The notes under the pieces are model-generated. The model worked only from the letters and a program-made list of their open reading frames with translations. It was not told where the DNA came from and did not search any database. From positions 1,612,001-1,676,000 of the forward strand of contig NZ_JAFMZQ010000001.1 in the NCBI RefSeq assembly GCF_024436415.1: a DNA stretch of 64,000 bases, read 5' to 3'. Below, piece by piece: positions 28,611 to 37,546 of this stretch. The DNA comes from Pedobacter deserti (GTDB lineage: Bacteria > Bacteroidota > Bacteroidia > Sphingobacteriales > Sphingobacteriaceae). Position numbers and translations under genes: made by a program. The stretch's first letter is position 1. Each line of letters begins with the position of its first letter.

Positions 28611-28702
28611 AATTCAACAATGCCTTTGAGTATTGTTGAATTTTAAATCTAATGTAGAGATATATTCTCAGAATGTAGAATATATTTGAAAATAAATTCA
28701 AA
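28611..28702. repeat. Three AT-rich inverted repeats between convergent kup and APC permease genes
   Basis: AATTCAACAAT (28611-28621) pairs with ATTGTTGAATT (28632-28642) around a 10-nt loop. ATATATTCT (28660-28668) pairs with AGAATATAT (28677-28685). TTTGAA (28685-28690) pairs with TTCAAA (28697-28702). Together with the kup terminator they fill the 196-bp gene-free gap. A role as bidirectional transcription end is likely. Confidence 0.6.
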
Positions 28703-28737
28703 CGTTATTAATCTTTGGTGCTTTTGGGGAATTTCCT

Positions 28738-30681
28738 CTACGTTTCTGCACGTCGTAATTTACTATGCTTATACCCGTAGAGAAAATATACGACAAGACC
28801 TACGACCAGCCATACTCCGAACCCAATCCAATTGGAAATACCTAATTCGGACATCATATAAAGGCAACTGAGTAATCCTAGTACTGGGATTAAAGACAAT
28901 TGCTCCTTAATGCAATAATATAATACGATCAGGCAGATGCTCAAAAATATCCAGGTAGGTATTTTATGTTTAAACAAAGTCCAGCCGTATTCATATTTTT
29001 TTTCATAACTCAGCGCGGAACCAGCCACAAATTTTTCGTACTGATCTAAGGATTGGGCACTTAGATAAGCTTCAAGATCCGTGATAGGGGTTGAAGAGGC
29101 AGCCGTCTTATTGCTAATTTCCCTCCCTAATAGCTCTAGTTCGCTTCCATCTAGAGAAGTGATCAACGTAGTAGGATCCTTTATTTTTGGTGTGTTGAAT
29201 AAAAAGGAAGATGCCTCAGCCTTAAAGAACATCCCGGCCGAAATTATGGCAGCTATGAACCCAATAGGGGCTATATATCTCGAGTTGATATAGGGCGTCC
29301 TGAATTTCCCACGCTGTACATCAGTCCGGTTTTGCAAAACCAGCACCCCGGCACAAACTAGAACGAATGCGAATAATGTCCCGATTGAACACAGATCTGT
29401 AACCGTCGTTAAGTTTAAGAACAAGGAGGGTACTGCAACAACAAAGCCAACTACGATAGTTGAAAATGAAGGGGTTTTATAGATGGGGTGCAGCCTGGAG
29501 AAAGATTTCGGAAGAAGGCCGTCTCTGCTCATGCTCATCCATATTCTTGGTTGCCCCATTTGGAAAACAAGCAATACGCTGGCCATAGCAAATATCGCAC
29601 TCACGGCGATAACTCCGCTTAATAAACGTAAATCTATTTGTTCAAAAACAAAGGCGAGCGGATCCCCTACGGCCAAACGGTCATACCGGACAATGCCTGT
29701 CAACACCAGGGCAATAGCAATATAAATCACCGTGCAGATCACGATAGCCCACATCATACCTCTTGGAAGGTCGCGTTGTGGATTTTTACATTCCTCTGCG
29801 GTAGTAGAAATTGCATCAAATCCGATGTAGGCGAAGAAAACCGCAGACACCCCTTTCAAGACACCCGATATGCCGTTGGGAGCAAAGGGATTCCAATTGT
29901 CTACATCAACATAAAAAATGCCGACTGCCAGCACGAGCAATATGACGGCTAACTTTACAACCACCATTGCGTTACTAGCGTTCCTGGACTCGCGCATGCC
30001 ACGGTACACCAGCCACGTAATAAATATAATGATACCAAGGGCTGGCAAGTCAGCCACAAAATGGAACCCCGAAATTTGTGGTGCAGTTAACCAGGCATTA
30101 TTTGCAAGTCGCGTAGCTTCGTCCAGATCTGCATAGCTTTTCCCTGCCTTAAGCAAGCTCTCAGTTTGCAGATGCCCGTTAAAAGCAGTGAGATAATCCA
30201 TTGTCATCCAGTCTGGCAGATTTATTCCGTCAATCCCGAGAAAAGGTATTCGTAAGGAGGATAGAAGTCCAGTAAAATAATCGGACCATGAAATAGCAAC
30301 GGTAATGTTTCCGACCGCATACTCCATAATTAATGACCAACCGATGATCCAGGCGACAATTTCACCAAAAGCCACGTACGAATACGTATACGCGCTGCCC
30401 GATACAGGTACCATCGATGCAAACTCCGCATATGCAAACGCAGCAAAACTGCAAGCGACTGCCGTAAAAATAAAAAGGAAAATCACCGCCGGGCCGCCGT
30501 CTGCACTTGCCTTCCCAATAGTACTGAATATGCCCGCCCCAATTATCGCTGCGATACCGAAAGAAGTTAGGTCTCTAACAGTAAGCGTTCGGTGTAAGGC
30601 TGTGCCTTGATCGTCATGACGGTCAGCCGCACCTTCGAGAATTTCAGCTACAGTCTTTTTTCTAAACAGTTTTTTAAGCAT
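28738..30681 (-). CDS. APC-superfamily amino acid permease (cationic amino acid transporter-like)
   Basis: A 647-residue membrane protein with about 12-14 transmembrane segments. It starts LHRTLTVRDLTSFGIAAIIG, and the conserved GAGIFSTIG in TM1 and FAYAEFASMVPVSGSAYTYS in TM3 place it in the CAT-like branch; GFDAISTTAEECKNPQRDLP is also present. A long extra stretch (about residues 500-580) of unclear fold precedes the last membrane segments. The substrate is an amino acid, not resolved further. It is the last gene of the engB-ubiA-M3 peptidase run (gap of 8 bp after the peptidase). Confidence 0.9.
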   Translation of the reverse strand: MLKKLFRKKTVAEILEGAADRHDDQGTALHRTLTVRDLTSFGIAAIIGAGIFSTIGKASADGGPAVIFLFIFTAVACSFAAFAYAEFASMVPVSGSAYTYSYVAFGEIVAWIIGWSLIMEYAVGNITVAISWSDYFTGLLSSLRIPFLGIDGINLPDWMTMDYLTAFNGHLQTESLLKAGKSYADLDEATRLANNAWLTAPQISGFHFVADLPALGIIIFITWLVYRGMRESRNASNAMVVVKLAVILLVLAVGIFYVDVDNWNPFAPNGISGVLKGVSAVFFAYIGFDAISTTAEECKNPQRDLPRGMMWAIVICTVIYIAIALVLTGIVRYDRLAVGDPLAFVFEQIDLRLLSGVIAVSAIFAMASVLLVFQMGQPRIWMSMSRDGLLPKSFSRLHPIYKTPSFSTIVVGFVVAVPSLFLNLTTVTDLCSIGTLFAFVLVCAGVLVLQNRTDVQRGKFRTPYINSRYIAPIGFIAAIISAGMFFKAEASSFLFNTPKIKDPTTLITSLDGSELELLGREISNKTAASSTPITDLEAYLSAQSLDQYEKFVAGSALSYEKKYEYGWTLFKHKIPTWIFLSICLIVLYYCIKEQLSLIPVLGLLSCLYMMSELGISNWIGFGVWLVVGLVVYFLYGYKHSKLRRAET

Positions 30682-30689
30682 GTATCTTA

Positions 30690-32402
30690 TTAGTCTAGCT
30701 TGTCAAGTTCTACTTTAATAAAGGTCGCCAATTCGGTAATGTATGATAGGCTGAAATCAAAAGGTATCCCTGCAGTTTTGTATATATCGCCAATTGGCTC
30801 GCTGTAACCAAGAGATAAGGCTTGTAAATATTGCTTCAGCGCAGTATCTGGGTTTTCTTTATAGTTTTTCCACACAGCAATCGCACCTAATTGCGCAATC
30901 GCATACTCTATGTAATAAAACGGAACCTCAAAGAGGTGTAATTGCTTTTGCCATAAATTTCCAAGTTCAGATTCAAGTCTACTCCAATCCGCGAATCCGC
31001 CTCCAAAGCGCATATAGATCTGCTTAAATGCTTCTTCCCGATCGGTTGCATTGTGACCTGGGTTGGTATATATCCAGTGCTGAAACTGGTCGATTACAGC
31101 GACCCAAGGCAAAGTTTTGAGTACATCAGTAAGTTGCTCGCGCTTGGCACGCTGCAATTCCTCCTCATTCTCAAAGTAGATATCCCATTTGTCCATAGAC
31201 AAGAGTTCCATACTCATGGATGCTAATTCAGCTACTTCTGCGGGGCAGTGTTTAAAGTCATTAAGCTCCAGATCCGCCGTGAGAAAGGTGTGCACAGCGT
31301 GTCCGCCTTCGTGAACCATCGTTGTCAGATCGCGTAACGCATTTGCTGAGTTCATGAATATAAACGGGGCACCGGTTTCAGCCAGCGGATAATTATACCC
31401 TCCCGGTGCTTTACCTTTTCGACTATCCACGTCAAATAAATTATTCGCTTTCATGACAGTTAACATTCGTCCTAGTTGCGGGTCGATGGCATTGAAGCAC
31501 TTGATTGTTTTGTCGATCAGATCCGAGCCATCTCTGAAGGGTTTTAAGGCTGGTTTTCCGGAGGTGTTTACATCCAAATCCCATGGTCTCAATTTATTGA
31601 TCCCTAGACGTTCGGCACGTTTTTCGGCCTGACTCCGCAATATAGGAACGATCTCCTTCTCTATCGCTTCATGAAACTGATAACAGTCCTGAGGGCTATA
31701 GTCGAAGCGGCCAAGAGCTTGGAACATATAATCTCTATAATTTTCAAGGCCAGCGTTAAGCGCAACTCTATGCCGCGTCGCCACCAACTCATCAAAAAGG
31801 ATATTGAGCTCGTCCCTGTCGACCAGCCGGCGCTGTTGTATCGCTCTCCACGCGTGTTCGCGTACGGCTCGGTCGGTGTCTTTTATAAAGTTCGAAGCCT
31901 GTTCAAGCGTATATTCGTGATCATTGATAACTACACTCATCTTACCTGTCACCGATTGATATTTTTGTTGGGTAACCTGAAGTTTGGTCAGCAAATCGAC
32001 GTTTTCATCCCGGTATATTTCTATCGACTTCCTTATTCCGCGGATATATACAAAGTATTTGGCTTGGTCTAATTCATCTATGAAGGGACTATCGTTAAAT
32101 TTACGGTTAAGCTGGTTTGCTATCGGAGATACCTTTGGCTCAATCTGGGTCGCAAAGTATTGAAAATCTTTAACAAGCTCTTCGTCGGTCGTATCGCAGG
32201 TCATCCTTATATATCTCCATGCAAAATCCTCCTCAAGTGCTGCTTCGAGCTCGCTCTTATCCTGAAGCCATTTTACGAGCTGTTGAACATTATCAATATT
32301 CCGGGTTAAAAGTTCGTTGAAGATCGGCTCCAGGCTATCCCATGTCATAGTAAGATCATCGGGAACATAATTTCTTTTCTTTTTAGTCAGAGTCAAGTCC
32401 AT
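30690..32402 (-). CDS. M3-family oligoendopeptidase
   Basis: A 570-residue soluble metallopeptidase. The zinc motif is MVHEGGHAVHTFLTA (HExxH) and the downstream glutamate is in CPAEVAELASMSMELLS. The N-terminal half is alpha-helical, as in the PepF/thimet fold. It cleaves small peptides in the cytoplasm; with an amino acid permease just downstream, a role in peptide recycling is inference. It lies 8 bp downstream of the UbiA-like gene. Confidence 0.9.
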   Translation of the reverse strand: MDLTLTKKKRNYVPDDLTMTWDSLEPIFNELLTRNIDNVQQLVKWLQDKSELEAALEEDFAWRYIRMTCDTTDEELVKDFQYFATQIEPKVSPIANQLNRKFNDSPFIDELDQAKYFVYIRGIRKSIEIYRDENVDLLTKLQVTQQKYQSVTGKMSVVINDHEYTLEQASNFIKDTDRAVREHAWRAIQQRRLVDRDELNILFDELVATRHRVALNAGLENYRDYMFQALGRFDYSPQDCYQFHEAIEKEIVPILRSQAEKRAERLGINKLRPWDLDVNTSGKPALKPFRDGSDLIDKTIKCFNAIDPQLGRMLTVMKANNLFDVDSRKGKAPGGYNYPLAETGAPFIFMNSANALRDLTTMVHEGGHAVHTFLTADLELNDFKHCPAEVAELASMSMELLSMDKWDIYFENEEELQRAKREQLTDVLKTLPWVAVIDQFQHWIYTNPGHNATDREEAFKQIYMRFGGGFADWSRLESELGNLWQKQLHLFEVPFYYIEYAIAQLGAIAVWKNYKENPDTALKQYLQALSLGYSEPIGDIYKTAGIPFDFSLSYITELATFIKVELDKLD

Positions 32403-32410
32403 TGTAAATA

Positions 32411-33271
32411 TTAATGAGTTGTTCTAATGAAAATGTCAACAAGGAAGCAAATGGCAAAAATAACGGATGCATAGCCGTTAGTAGTTGCGAATGCCTTGTT
32501 AACCTTACTTATATCTGAGGGTTTTACCAAACTGTGCTGATAGATCAGCATGAAACAGAAGAAAGCAACACCTACATAGTAAAAATAACCAAATGCTATA
32601 AAAAACACAGGAATAATAACACACGCTGCCGATAACATATGCAGCGCTATTGATAATCTTAATGCGCCTTTTCTTCCGAGGACCACAGGAATTGATCGTA
32701 ATCCTTCACCGCGGTCAAACTCCTCGTCCTGAAGTGCATAAATGATGTCAAAACCACTCACCCAGAATAGCACGGCAAAGGCATAAAGAACAGGCACGAC
32801 TTCAAAAAAGCCTGTCACAGCAACAAAAGCACCCACGGGAGCCAACGCTAGACCCGCCCCCAAAACAAGATGACAAAACACCGTAAATCGTTTTGTGAAG
32901 CTGTAAAACAGTACAACAAACAGCGCTATCGGTGACAAGTACAGGCACAAGGGGTTAATAAGTGCGGTAGTTCCCACAAATAAAACAGCGTTAATGATTA
33001 CGAACAACAGCGCCTCGTTGGCCGAGACCTTGCCCGCCGGGATGTCGCGCATAGCTGTCCGGGGATTTTTAGCATCAATATATCTGTCGAGATAGCGGTT
33101 AAATGCCATAGCCGAATTTCTCGCAAAAACCATACAGAACAGTACCTTCAATAGCAGATCCCATTCGAATGACGTCTGTACAGTGGTGACTCCAAGAAAA
33201 AAGCCGATCAATGCAAATGGCAGTGCAAAAACAGAATGGGCAAAGAGCACCAGGGAAAAGTATTTTTTCAT
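32411..33271 (-). CDS. UbiA-family prenyltransferase (4-hydroxybenzoate/MqnP-like)
   Basis: A 286-residue integral membrane protein with about eight hydrophobic segments. Both aspartate-rich motifs are present: NRYLDRYIDAKNPRTAMRD and FDIIYALQDEEFDRGEGLRS, which bind Mg-diphosphate. The first motif is like 4-hydroxybenzoate and MqnP-type enzymes rather than MenA. It prenylates an aromatic quinone precursor; ubiE/menG, which methylates the product, lies 0.7 kb away on the other strand. The ATG overlaps the end of engB by 4 bp (ATGA). Confidence 0.85.
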   Translation of the reverse strand: MKKYFSLVLFAHSVFALPFALIGFFLGVTTVQTSFEWDLLLKVLFCMVFARNSAMAFNRYLDRYIDAKNPRTAMRDIPAGKVSANEALLFVIINAVLFVGTTALINPLCLYLSPIALFVVLFYSFTKRFTVFCHLVLGAGLALAPVGAFVAVTGFFEVVPVLYAFAVLFWVSGFDIIYALQDEEFDRGEGLRSIPVVLGRKGALRLSIALHMLSAACVIIPVFFIAFGYFYYVGVAFFCFMLIYQHSLVKPSDISKVNKAFATTNGYASVIFAICFLVDIFIRTTH

Positions 33272-33906
33272 GGCAGTGGTTCCTTTTTCGCGCTACTCGG
33301 TTGTGGCATAACAAAATCCAGGTTGACTGCTGAAACAAATTCTAGTATATTTTCCCTGCCCAGCCCGGTTTCGGAAGAAGTTATGAAGTAAGATGGGATC
33401 ACTTCGAACCATTCACTAAGGGCCTTTTTAAAGAGAGATACATGTTTGTCTGTCTTCGATGCAGACTGTTTATCGGCTTTAGTGAATATCAGAGAGAAGG
33501 GTATCTGGATTTCTCCCAGCCAGTAACAAAATTCAAGATCAATCTTTTGCGGCTCAAGGCGGCTGTCGATTAAAACAAAAACGCATTGCAGGCTTTCACG
33601 CTTGGTGATGTAATGGCGAATAAATTTTTCCCATTGTTCCCTGCTGCTTTTTGATGCTTTCGCATAACCATATCCCGGCAGATCGACGATATACCAATCC
33701 TGGTTGACCAAAAAATGATTAATCAGTTGTGTCTTCCCGGGTTTCTGGGAGGTTTTAGCTAACCCGTTTTGTTTTAAGAGCGTATTGATCAACGATGATT
33801 TTCCTACGTTTGATCTGCCAATAAAAGCATATTCAGGGAGGTTAGGTGGGGGCAAGGCTGAAACCTTCGTGTTACTGCAAACGAATGCTGCCGATTTTAT
33901 AATCAT
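33268..33906 (-). CDS. engB: Ribosome biogenesis GTPase EngB/YsxC
   Basis: A 212-residue TRAFAC GTPase: G1 FIGRSNVGKSSLINTLL, G2 KPGKTQLINHF, G3 IVDLPGYGYA, G4 LIFTKADKQ, and a C-terminal TSSETGLGRENI. It acts in 50S subunit assembly. The ATG at 33906 is chosen (MIIKSAAFVCSN); the longer frame upstream enters the divergent promoter. It is the first gene of the engB-ubiA-M3 peptidase-permease run and shares the ATGA overlap with the ubiA-like gene. Confidence 0.94.
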   Translation of the reverse strand: MIIKSAAFVCSNTKVSALPPPNLPEYAFIGRSNVGKSSLINTLLKQNGLAKTSQKPGKTQLINHFLVNQDWYIVDLPGYGYAKASKSSREQWEKFIRHYITKRESLQCVFVLIDSRLEPQKIDLEFCYWLGEIQIPFSLIFTKADKQSASKTDKHVSLFKKALSEWFEVIPSYFITSSETGLGRENILEFVSAVNLDFVMPQPSSAKKEPLP

Positions 33907-33940
33907 ATACAAAGGTAGAAAATTAGTTTTCAACAATACT

Positions 33941-33948
33941 TATCTTTG
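33941..33948 (+). promoter_or_regulatory. Candidate -7 box (TATCTTTG) of ubiE
   Basis: TATCTTTG fits TAnnTTTG and ends 8 bp before the ATG at 33957. It lies in the short spacer divergent to engB. No clear -33 TTG is found. Confidence 0.45.
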
Positions 33949-33956
33949 CCTCATAC

Positions 33957-34688
33957 ATGAACGAAAACATTACACCGTACCAATCAGACACCGTTGCTAA
34001 AAAGGAGCAGGTGGCGACAATGTTTAATAATATATCCAGGACATATGATTTTTTAAATCACTTCATGTCTTTAGGTATCGATATAATATGGCGTAGACAG
34101 GCAATAAATACGTTAAAGGCATCTCGTCCGCGGGTCATTTTAGATGTAGCTACCGGCACTGGTGATTTAGCTTTTCAAGCAATAAAGACCTTGCATCCGG
34201 AAAAGATAATTGGTGTCGACATTTCGGAAGGTATGCTCAATATTGCACGCAGCAAAATAAATGCCCGCGGTATGGCGCACGTCTTCTCCGTGCAGACCGG
34301 GGACTCTGAAAGTTTAGGCTTCGAGGATAACCACTTTGATGCGGTTACTGTTGCATTTGGTGTCAGGAACTATGAAAATCTGCAAAAAGGGCTGTTAGAC
34401 ATGTATAGAGTACTTAAACCCGGCGGAAAAATTGTTATTCTGGAATTTTCCAAGCCCCGGATATTTCCTGTAAAACAGCTTTATAATCTTTATTTTAAAT
34501 GTATTACACCATCGCTGGGGCGGATTTTTTCCAACGACTCAAGAGCATATTCATATCTTCCTGAGTCTGTTTCAGCTTTCCCCGATGGGTCTGACTTTAC
34601 AGCACTGTTAGAAAAAGTAGGGTTCATGCAAACAGAAGAAAGGCGGCTCACCTTCGGTATCAGTGCCATCTATACTGGTATTAAATGA
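33957..34688 (+). CDS. ubiE: Demethylmenaquinone methyltransferase (UbiE/MenG)
   Basis: A 243-residue SAM-dependent C-methyltransferase. Motifs: EQVATMFNNISRTYDFLNHF at the N terminus, ILDVATGTGDLAFQA (SAM-binding glycine motif), FDAVTVAFGVRNYENLQKGL and RVLKPGGKIVILEFSKP. It performs the last methylation of menaquinone synthesis. Its stop overlaps the start of porT by 4 bp (ATGA), a coupling conserved in Bacteroidetes. Confidence 0.94.
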   Translation: MNENITPYQSDTVAKKEQVATMFNNISRTYDFLNHFMSLGIDIIWRRQAINTLKASRPRVILDVATGTGDLAFQAIKTLHPEKIIGVDISEGMLNIARSKINARGMAHVFSVQTGDSESLGFEDNHFDAVTVAFGVRNYENLQKGLLDMYRVLKPGGKIVILEFSKPRIFPVKQLYNLYFKCITPSLGRIFSNDSRAYSYLPESVSAFPDGSDFTALLEKVGFMQTEERRLTFGISAIYTGIK

Positions 34689-35416
34689 AGTTAGCGTATG
34701 TACCCCTTTTTTTATTAATCTTCATCAGCCCCTGCGCCTTGGGGCAGAACTGGGGAGGCGGTGTGGATGACACAGATATCCATTTTGGGTTCACATTCCA
34801 GTATATTTCATCCGAGTACAAAATATCTAAAAAAAGTGATTGGCGATCTGTGTACGAGGACAACATCGGACAAGGAGTACAACCTGGTGAGCTCAGGGCG
34901 TTATATTCAGAAAGTACCCCCGGTTTCGGTATCGGTTTTGTGGTGAACAAACGCGTAAACAGTCATTCAGATCTGCGATTCACGCCAGTGTTGGCATTTA
35001 GTGATAAGCTATTGCGATATCAGTACGTGAATGCTGACCAGAACCAGGAAAAGAAAGTCAACGGAACGCTGGTAGAGCTGCCCTTAAGTTTTAAGCTTAA
35101 GTCCGACAGGCGGACAAACTTCAGGGCCTACATGCTTGGTGGTGTAAAGTTTACTGCAGACATATCGTCCAGAAAGAAAACGAACAATAGTCTGGTTACC
35201 GATCCGGCAGAGAAATTCATAAATTCCAAACGGGGCTATTTTTCCTATGAGACCGGGGTGGGCTTCGATCTTTATTTTGAGTATTTTAAGATGTCACCAG
35301 AAATAAAATTATCATACTCGGCTGGCGATGTCTTACAACATGAAAATCATCGTTTTGCTTCTCCAATTGATAAACTGAATTTGAGAAATCTGACCTTCAG
35401 TTTGTTTTTTGAATAG
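34685..35416 (+). CDS. porT: PorT-family protein
   Basis: A 243-residue exported protein. The signal is MKLAYVPLFLLIFISPCALG, then an outer-membrane beta-barrel-like sequence with alternating hydrophobic residues (FGFTFQYISSEYKI, GFGIGFVVNKRVNSHSDLRF, SYETGVGFDLYFEYFKM, ending TFSLFFE). PorT (also called SprT) is a component needed for type IX secretion and gliding. The gene directly follows ubiE with a 4-bp overlap, as seen in other Bacteroidetes. A T9SS cargo-like gene lies at 25904-26422. A loosely related outer-membrane protein is the alternative. Confidence 0.82.
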   Translation: MKLAYVPLFLLIFISPCALGQNWGGGVDDTDIHFGFTFQYISSEYKISKKSDWRSVYEDNIGQGVQPGELRALYSESTPGFGIGFVVNKRVNSHSDLRFTPVLAFSDKLLRYQYVNADQNQEKKVNGTLVELPLSFKLKSDRRTNFRAYMLGGVKFTADISSRKKTNNSLVTDPAEKFINSKRGYFSYETGVGFDLYFEYFKMSPEIKLSYSAGDVLQHENHRFASPIDKLNLRNLTFSLFFE

Positions 35417-35442
35417 CGCAGGTTCAAAAATTTTTAGCTTTG
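35405..35442 (+). promoter_or_regulatory. Candidate promoter of the SDR gene
   Basis: A T run ending in TTG (35405-35411) and TAGCTTTG (35435-35442), with a 23-bp spacer, lie 17 bp before the ATG at 35460. The spacing is at the upper limit. Confidence 0.35.
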
Positions 35443-35459
35443 TCTCTAAATTATTCATC

Positions 35460-36218
35460 ATGTCAAAAATTGCATTAATAACGGGCGCCACCTCCGGCAT
35501 TGGCGCGGCATGCGCAGATTTGCTTGCGGCAAATAGTTATCACCTGATATTAGTGGGTCGGCGCGCAAATAAGCTAGATGAAGCCGCTCTTAAACTAACA
35601 AAGCGGTACGAGGTAGAGGTTAAGAAGGTTGTGGCAGATGTAAGAAATCTGGAAGAAATCTCCGCTTGTTTTGAGGCACTTCCATCCGGATGGAAAAAAA
35701 TAGATATTCTGATCAATAACGCCGGCTTGAGCCAGGGTTTAGATCCCATCCACCAAGGAGACATTGCCGACTGGAATACCATGATTGATACTAATGTAAA
35801 AGGACTTTTATACGTTACCAGGCTCGTTTCACCATGGATGGTAGCGCAAAAAAAAGGTCATATCGTCAACATAGGGTCAATTGCCGGGCACGAAGTTTAT
35901 CCCAATGGTAACGTTTACTGTGCAACGAAAGCTGCTGTCGATGCACTTAACAAAGGAATGCGTATAGACTTATTGCCCTATGGCATCAAAGTTACCGCAA
36001 TCAGTCCGGGAATGGTGGAGACTGAATTTTCCAAAGTTCGTTTCAAGGGTGATGAAGGTCGGGCAAGGAAGGTGTACGAAGGCTTGGATCCGCTCACCGC
36101 GGGCGATGTAGCAGAAGCGGTTTGGTTTGCAGTTAGCAGGCCAGCTCACGTAAATATTAATGAAATGCTTATTATGCCTGCAGCCCAGGCTAGCGCAACT
36201 ATAGTTGATAGACGATAA
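35460..36218 (+). CDS. Short-chain dehydrogenase/reductase, YdfG-like
   Basis: A 252-residue SDR enzyme. The cofactor motif is ITGATSGIGAACADLL, then INNAGLSQG, and the active site has NIGSIAGHEVYPNGNVYCAT with the YxxxK lysine (YCATK). A basic GRRANK segment after the second strand suggests NADP preference. The likely activity is 3-hydroxy acid or aldehyde reduction, as in YdfG, but the substrate is not determined. The ATG at 35460 is chosen; the upstream frame overlaps porT. The YqeY gene follows after 10 bp. Confidence 0.9.
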   Translation: MSKIALITGATSGIGAACADLLAANSYHLILVGRRANKLDEAALKLTKRYEVEVKKVVADVRNLEEISACFEALPSGWKKIDILINNAGLSQGLDPIHQGDIADWNTMIDTNVKGLLYVTRLVSPWMVAQKKGHIVNIGSIAGHEVYPNGNVYCATKAAVDALNKGMRIDLLPYGIKVTAISPGMVETEFSKVRFKGDEGRARKVYEGLDPLTAGDVAEAVWFAVSRPAHVNINEMLIMPAAQASATIVDRR

Positions 36219-36228
36219 ATACGATAAT

Positions 36229-36675
36229 ATGATAGGGAAAAATATAGATCAGGAAATAAAAAATGCCATGCTGGCTAAAGATCAGGCGAGGTTACGAGGA
36301 TTGAGAGCAATTAAAGCAGCTTTTTTGCTTGCTAAAACAGAAAAAGGATCTACAGACGAGATTTCAGAAGAAGGCGAACTGAAAATTTTGCAGAAGTTGG
36401 TTAAACAGCGCAGGGAGTCAGCCGATATTTATAAGCAGCAGGGCAGAGAGGATTTGAGTGCCATCGAAGAAGAAGAAATCGCCGTTATAAGTGACTTCAT
36501 GCCTAGCCAGTTGGATGCAGAGGCTGTCAGAAAAGTCATCTCCAGGCTTATCGAAACTTCCGGTGCTTCCTCTATGAAAGACATGGGGAGGATTATGGGT
36601 CTTGCTAATAAGGAGCTCGCGGGAAAGGCGGATGGGAAGCTTATTGCCGAAATAGTAAAACAAGAATTGGCATAA
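36229..36675 (+). CDS. GatB/YqeY domain protein
   Basis: A 148-residue helical protein of the YqeY family: DQEIKNAMLAKDQARLRGLR, ISEEGELKILQKLVKQRRES, EIAVISDFMPSQLDAE and a C-terminal MGRIMGLANKELAGKADG. It resembles the tail domain of GatB that contacts tRNA, but stand-alone YqeY proteins have no settled function. It follows the SDR gene by 10 bp, so probably shares its transcript. Confidence 0.9.
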   Translation: MIGKNIDQEIKNAMLAKDQARLRGLRAIKAAFLLAKTEKGSTDEISEEGELKILQKLVKQRRESADIYKQQGREDLSAIEEEEIAVISDFMPSQLDAEAVRKVISRLIETSGASSMKDMGRIMGLANKELAGKADGKLIAEIVKQELA

Positions 36676-36781
36676 ATTGTGTGTTTTTGCTGGAGTCTAT
36701 TCTTAAAATAAGTGTTCGAAATTGCATTAAATTGATTCCAGCGCACTAACTTAGTAGCGTACTATCTACATTGGTCAAAAT

Positions 36782-37546
36782 ATGAAATACGAAGTAATAG
36801 AAAGTGACGGGTTCAAATATATAGAGGCTGGGAAGGGAGAAACCCTAGTATTACTTCATGGCTTGATGGGCGAATTAAGTAACTGGGAAGATGTGATCGA
36901 TCGTTTTAAAGATCGCTATCACATTCTTGTTCCCATATTACCTATATATGAATTGCCAATCCTCACGTTGGGGGTGAAGAGCCTTTCCAAATTTTTGCAC
37001 AGGTTTATTAAATATAAAAGGTTACCGCAGGTAGTTCTTATTGGAAATTCCTTGGGCGGTCATGTGGGGCTTGTTTTTACTGTTGCGCATCAGGAGCATG
37101 TTAAAGCTTTGGTTTTGACAGGAAGTTCTGGTTTGTATGAAAATGCATTCGGAGGTTCTTTTCCAAGGCGCGAGAGTTACGATTATGTCAGAGAGAAAGT
37201 TGAGTTTACTTTTTATGACCCCGCTACAGCTACAAAGGAACTTGTTGATGAGGTTTTCAGAAGCATAAATGAGCGGTCAAGGGTAATACGCATACTAACC
37301 TTGGCTAAATCCGCAATCCGACACAACATGGCTAAAGAACTTCACAGAATTACAATACCTGTATCCCTGATTTGGGGCAGGCAGGATAAAGTAACGCCTC
37401 CCGAAGTAGCGGAGGAATTCCATCAACTCTTGCCTAATTCTGAACTTAATTGGGTAGATTTATGTGGACATGCACCCATGATGGAGCGACCTGCAGAGTT
37501 TAATATGTATTTGGAGAAATTTCTAACCCGAGTATTACTAAAATAA
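36782..37546 (+). CDS. Alpha/beta hydrolase
   Basis: A 254-residue soluble hydrolase: oxyanion segment LVLLHGLMGELSNWED, nucleophile elbow VLIGNSLGGHVGLVF (Ser), the acid in SLIWGRQDKVTPP and the histidine in LCGHAPMMERPAEF. It resembles meta-cleavage-product hydrolases and esterases, but the substrate is unknown. Its stop overlaps the CBS gene start by 1 bp (TAATG), so it is coupled to the downstream CBS-nadK genes. Confidence 0.88.
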   Translation: MKYEVIESDGFKYIEAGKGETLVLLHGLMGELSNWEDVIDRFKDRYHILVPILPIYELPILTLGVKSLSKFLHRFIKYKRLPQVVLIGNSLGGHVGLVFTVAHQEHVKALVLTGSSGLYENAFGGSFPRRESYDYVREKVEFTFYDPATATKELVDEVFRSINERSRVIRILTLAKSAIRHNMAKELHRITIPVSLIWGRQDKVTPPEVAEEFHQLLPNSELNWVDLCGHAPMMERPAEFNMYLEKFLTRVLLK

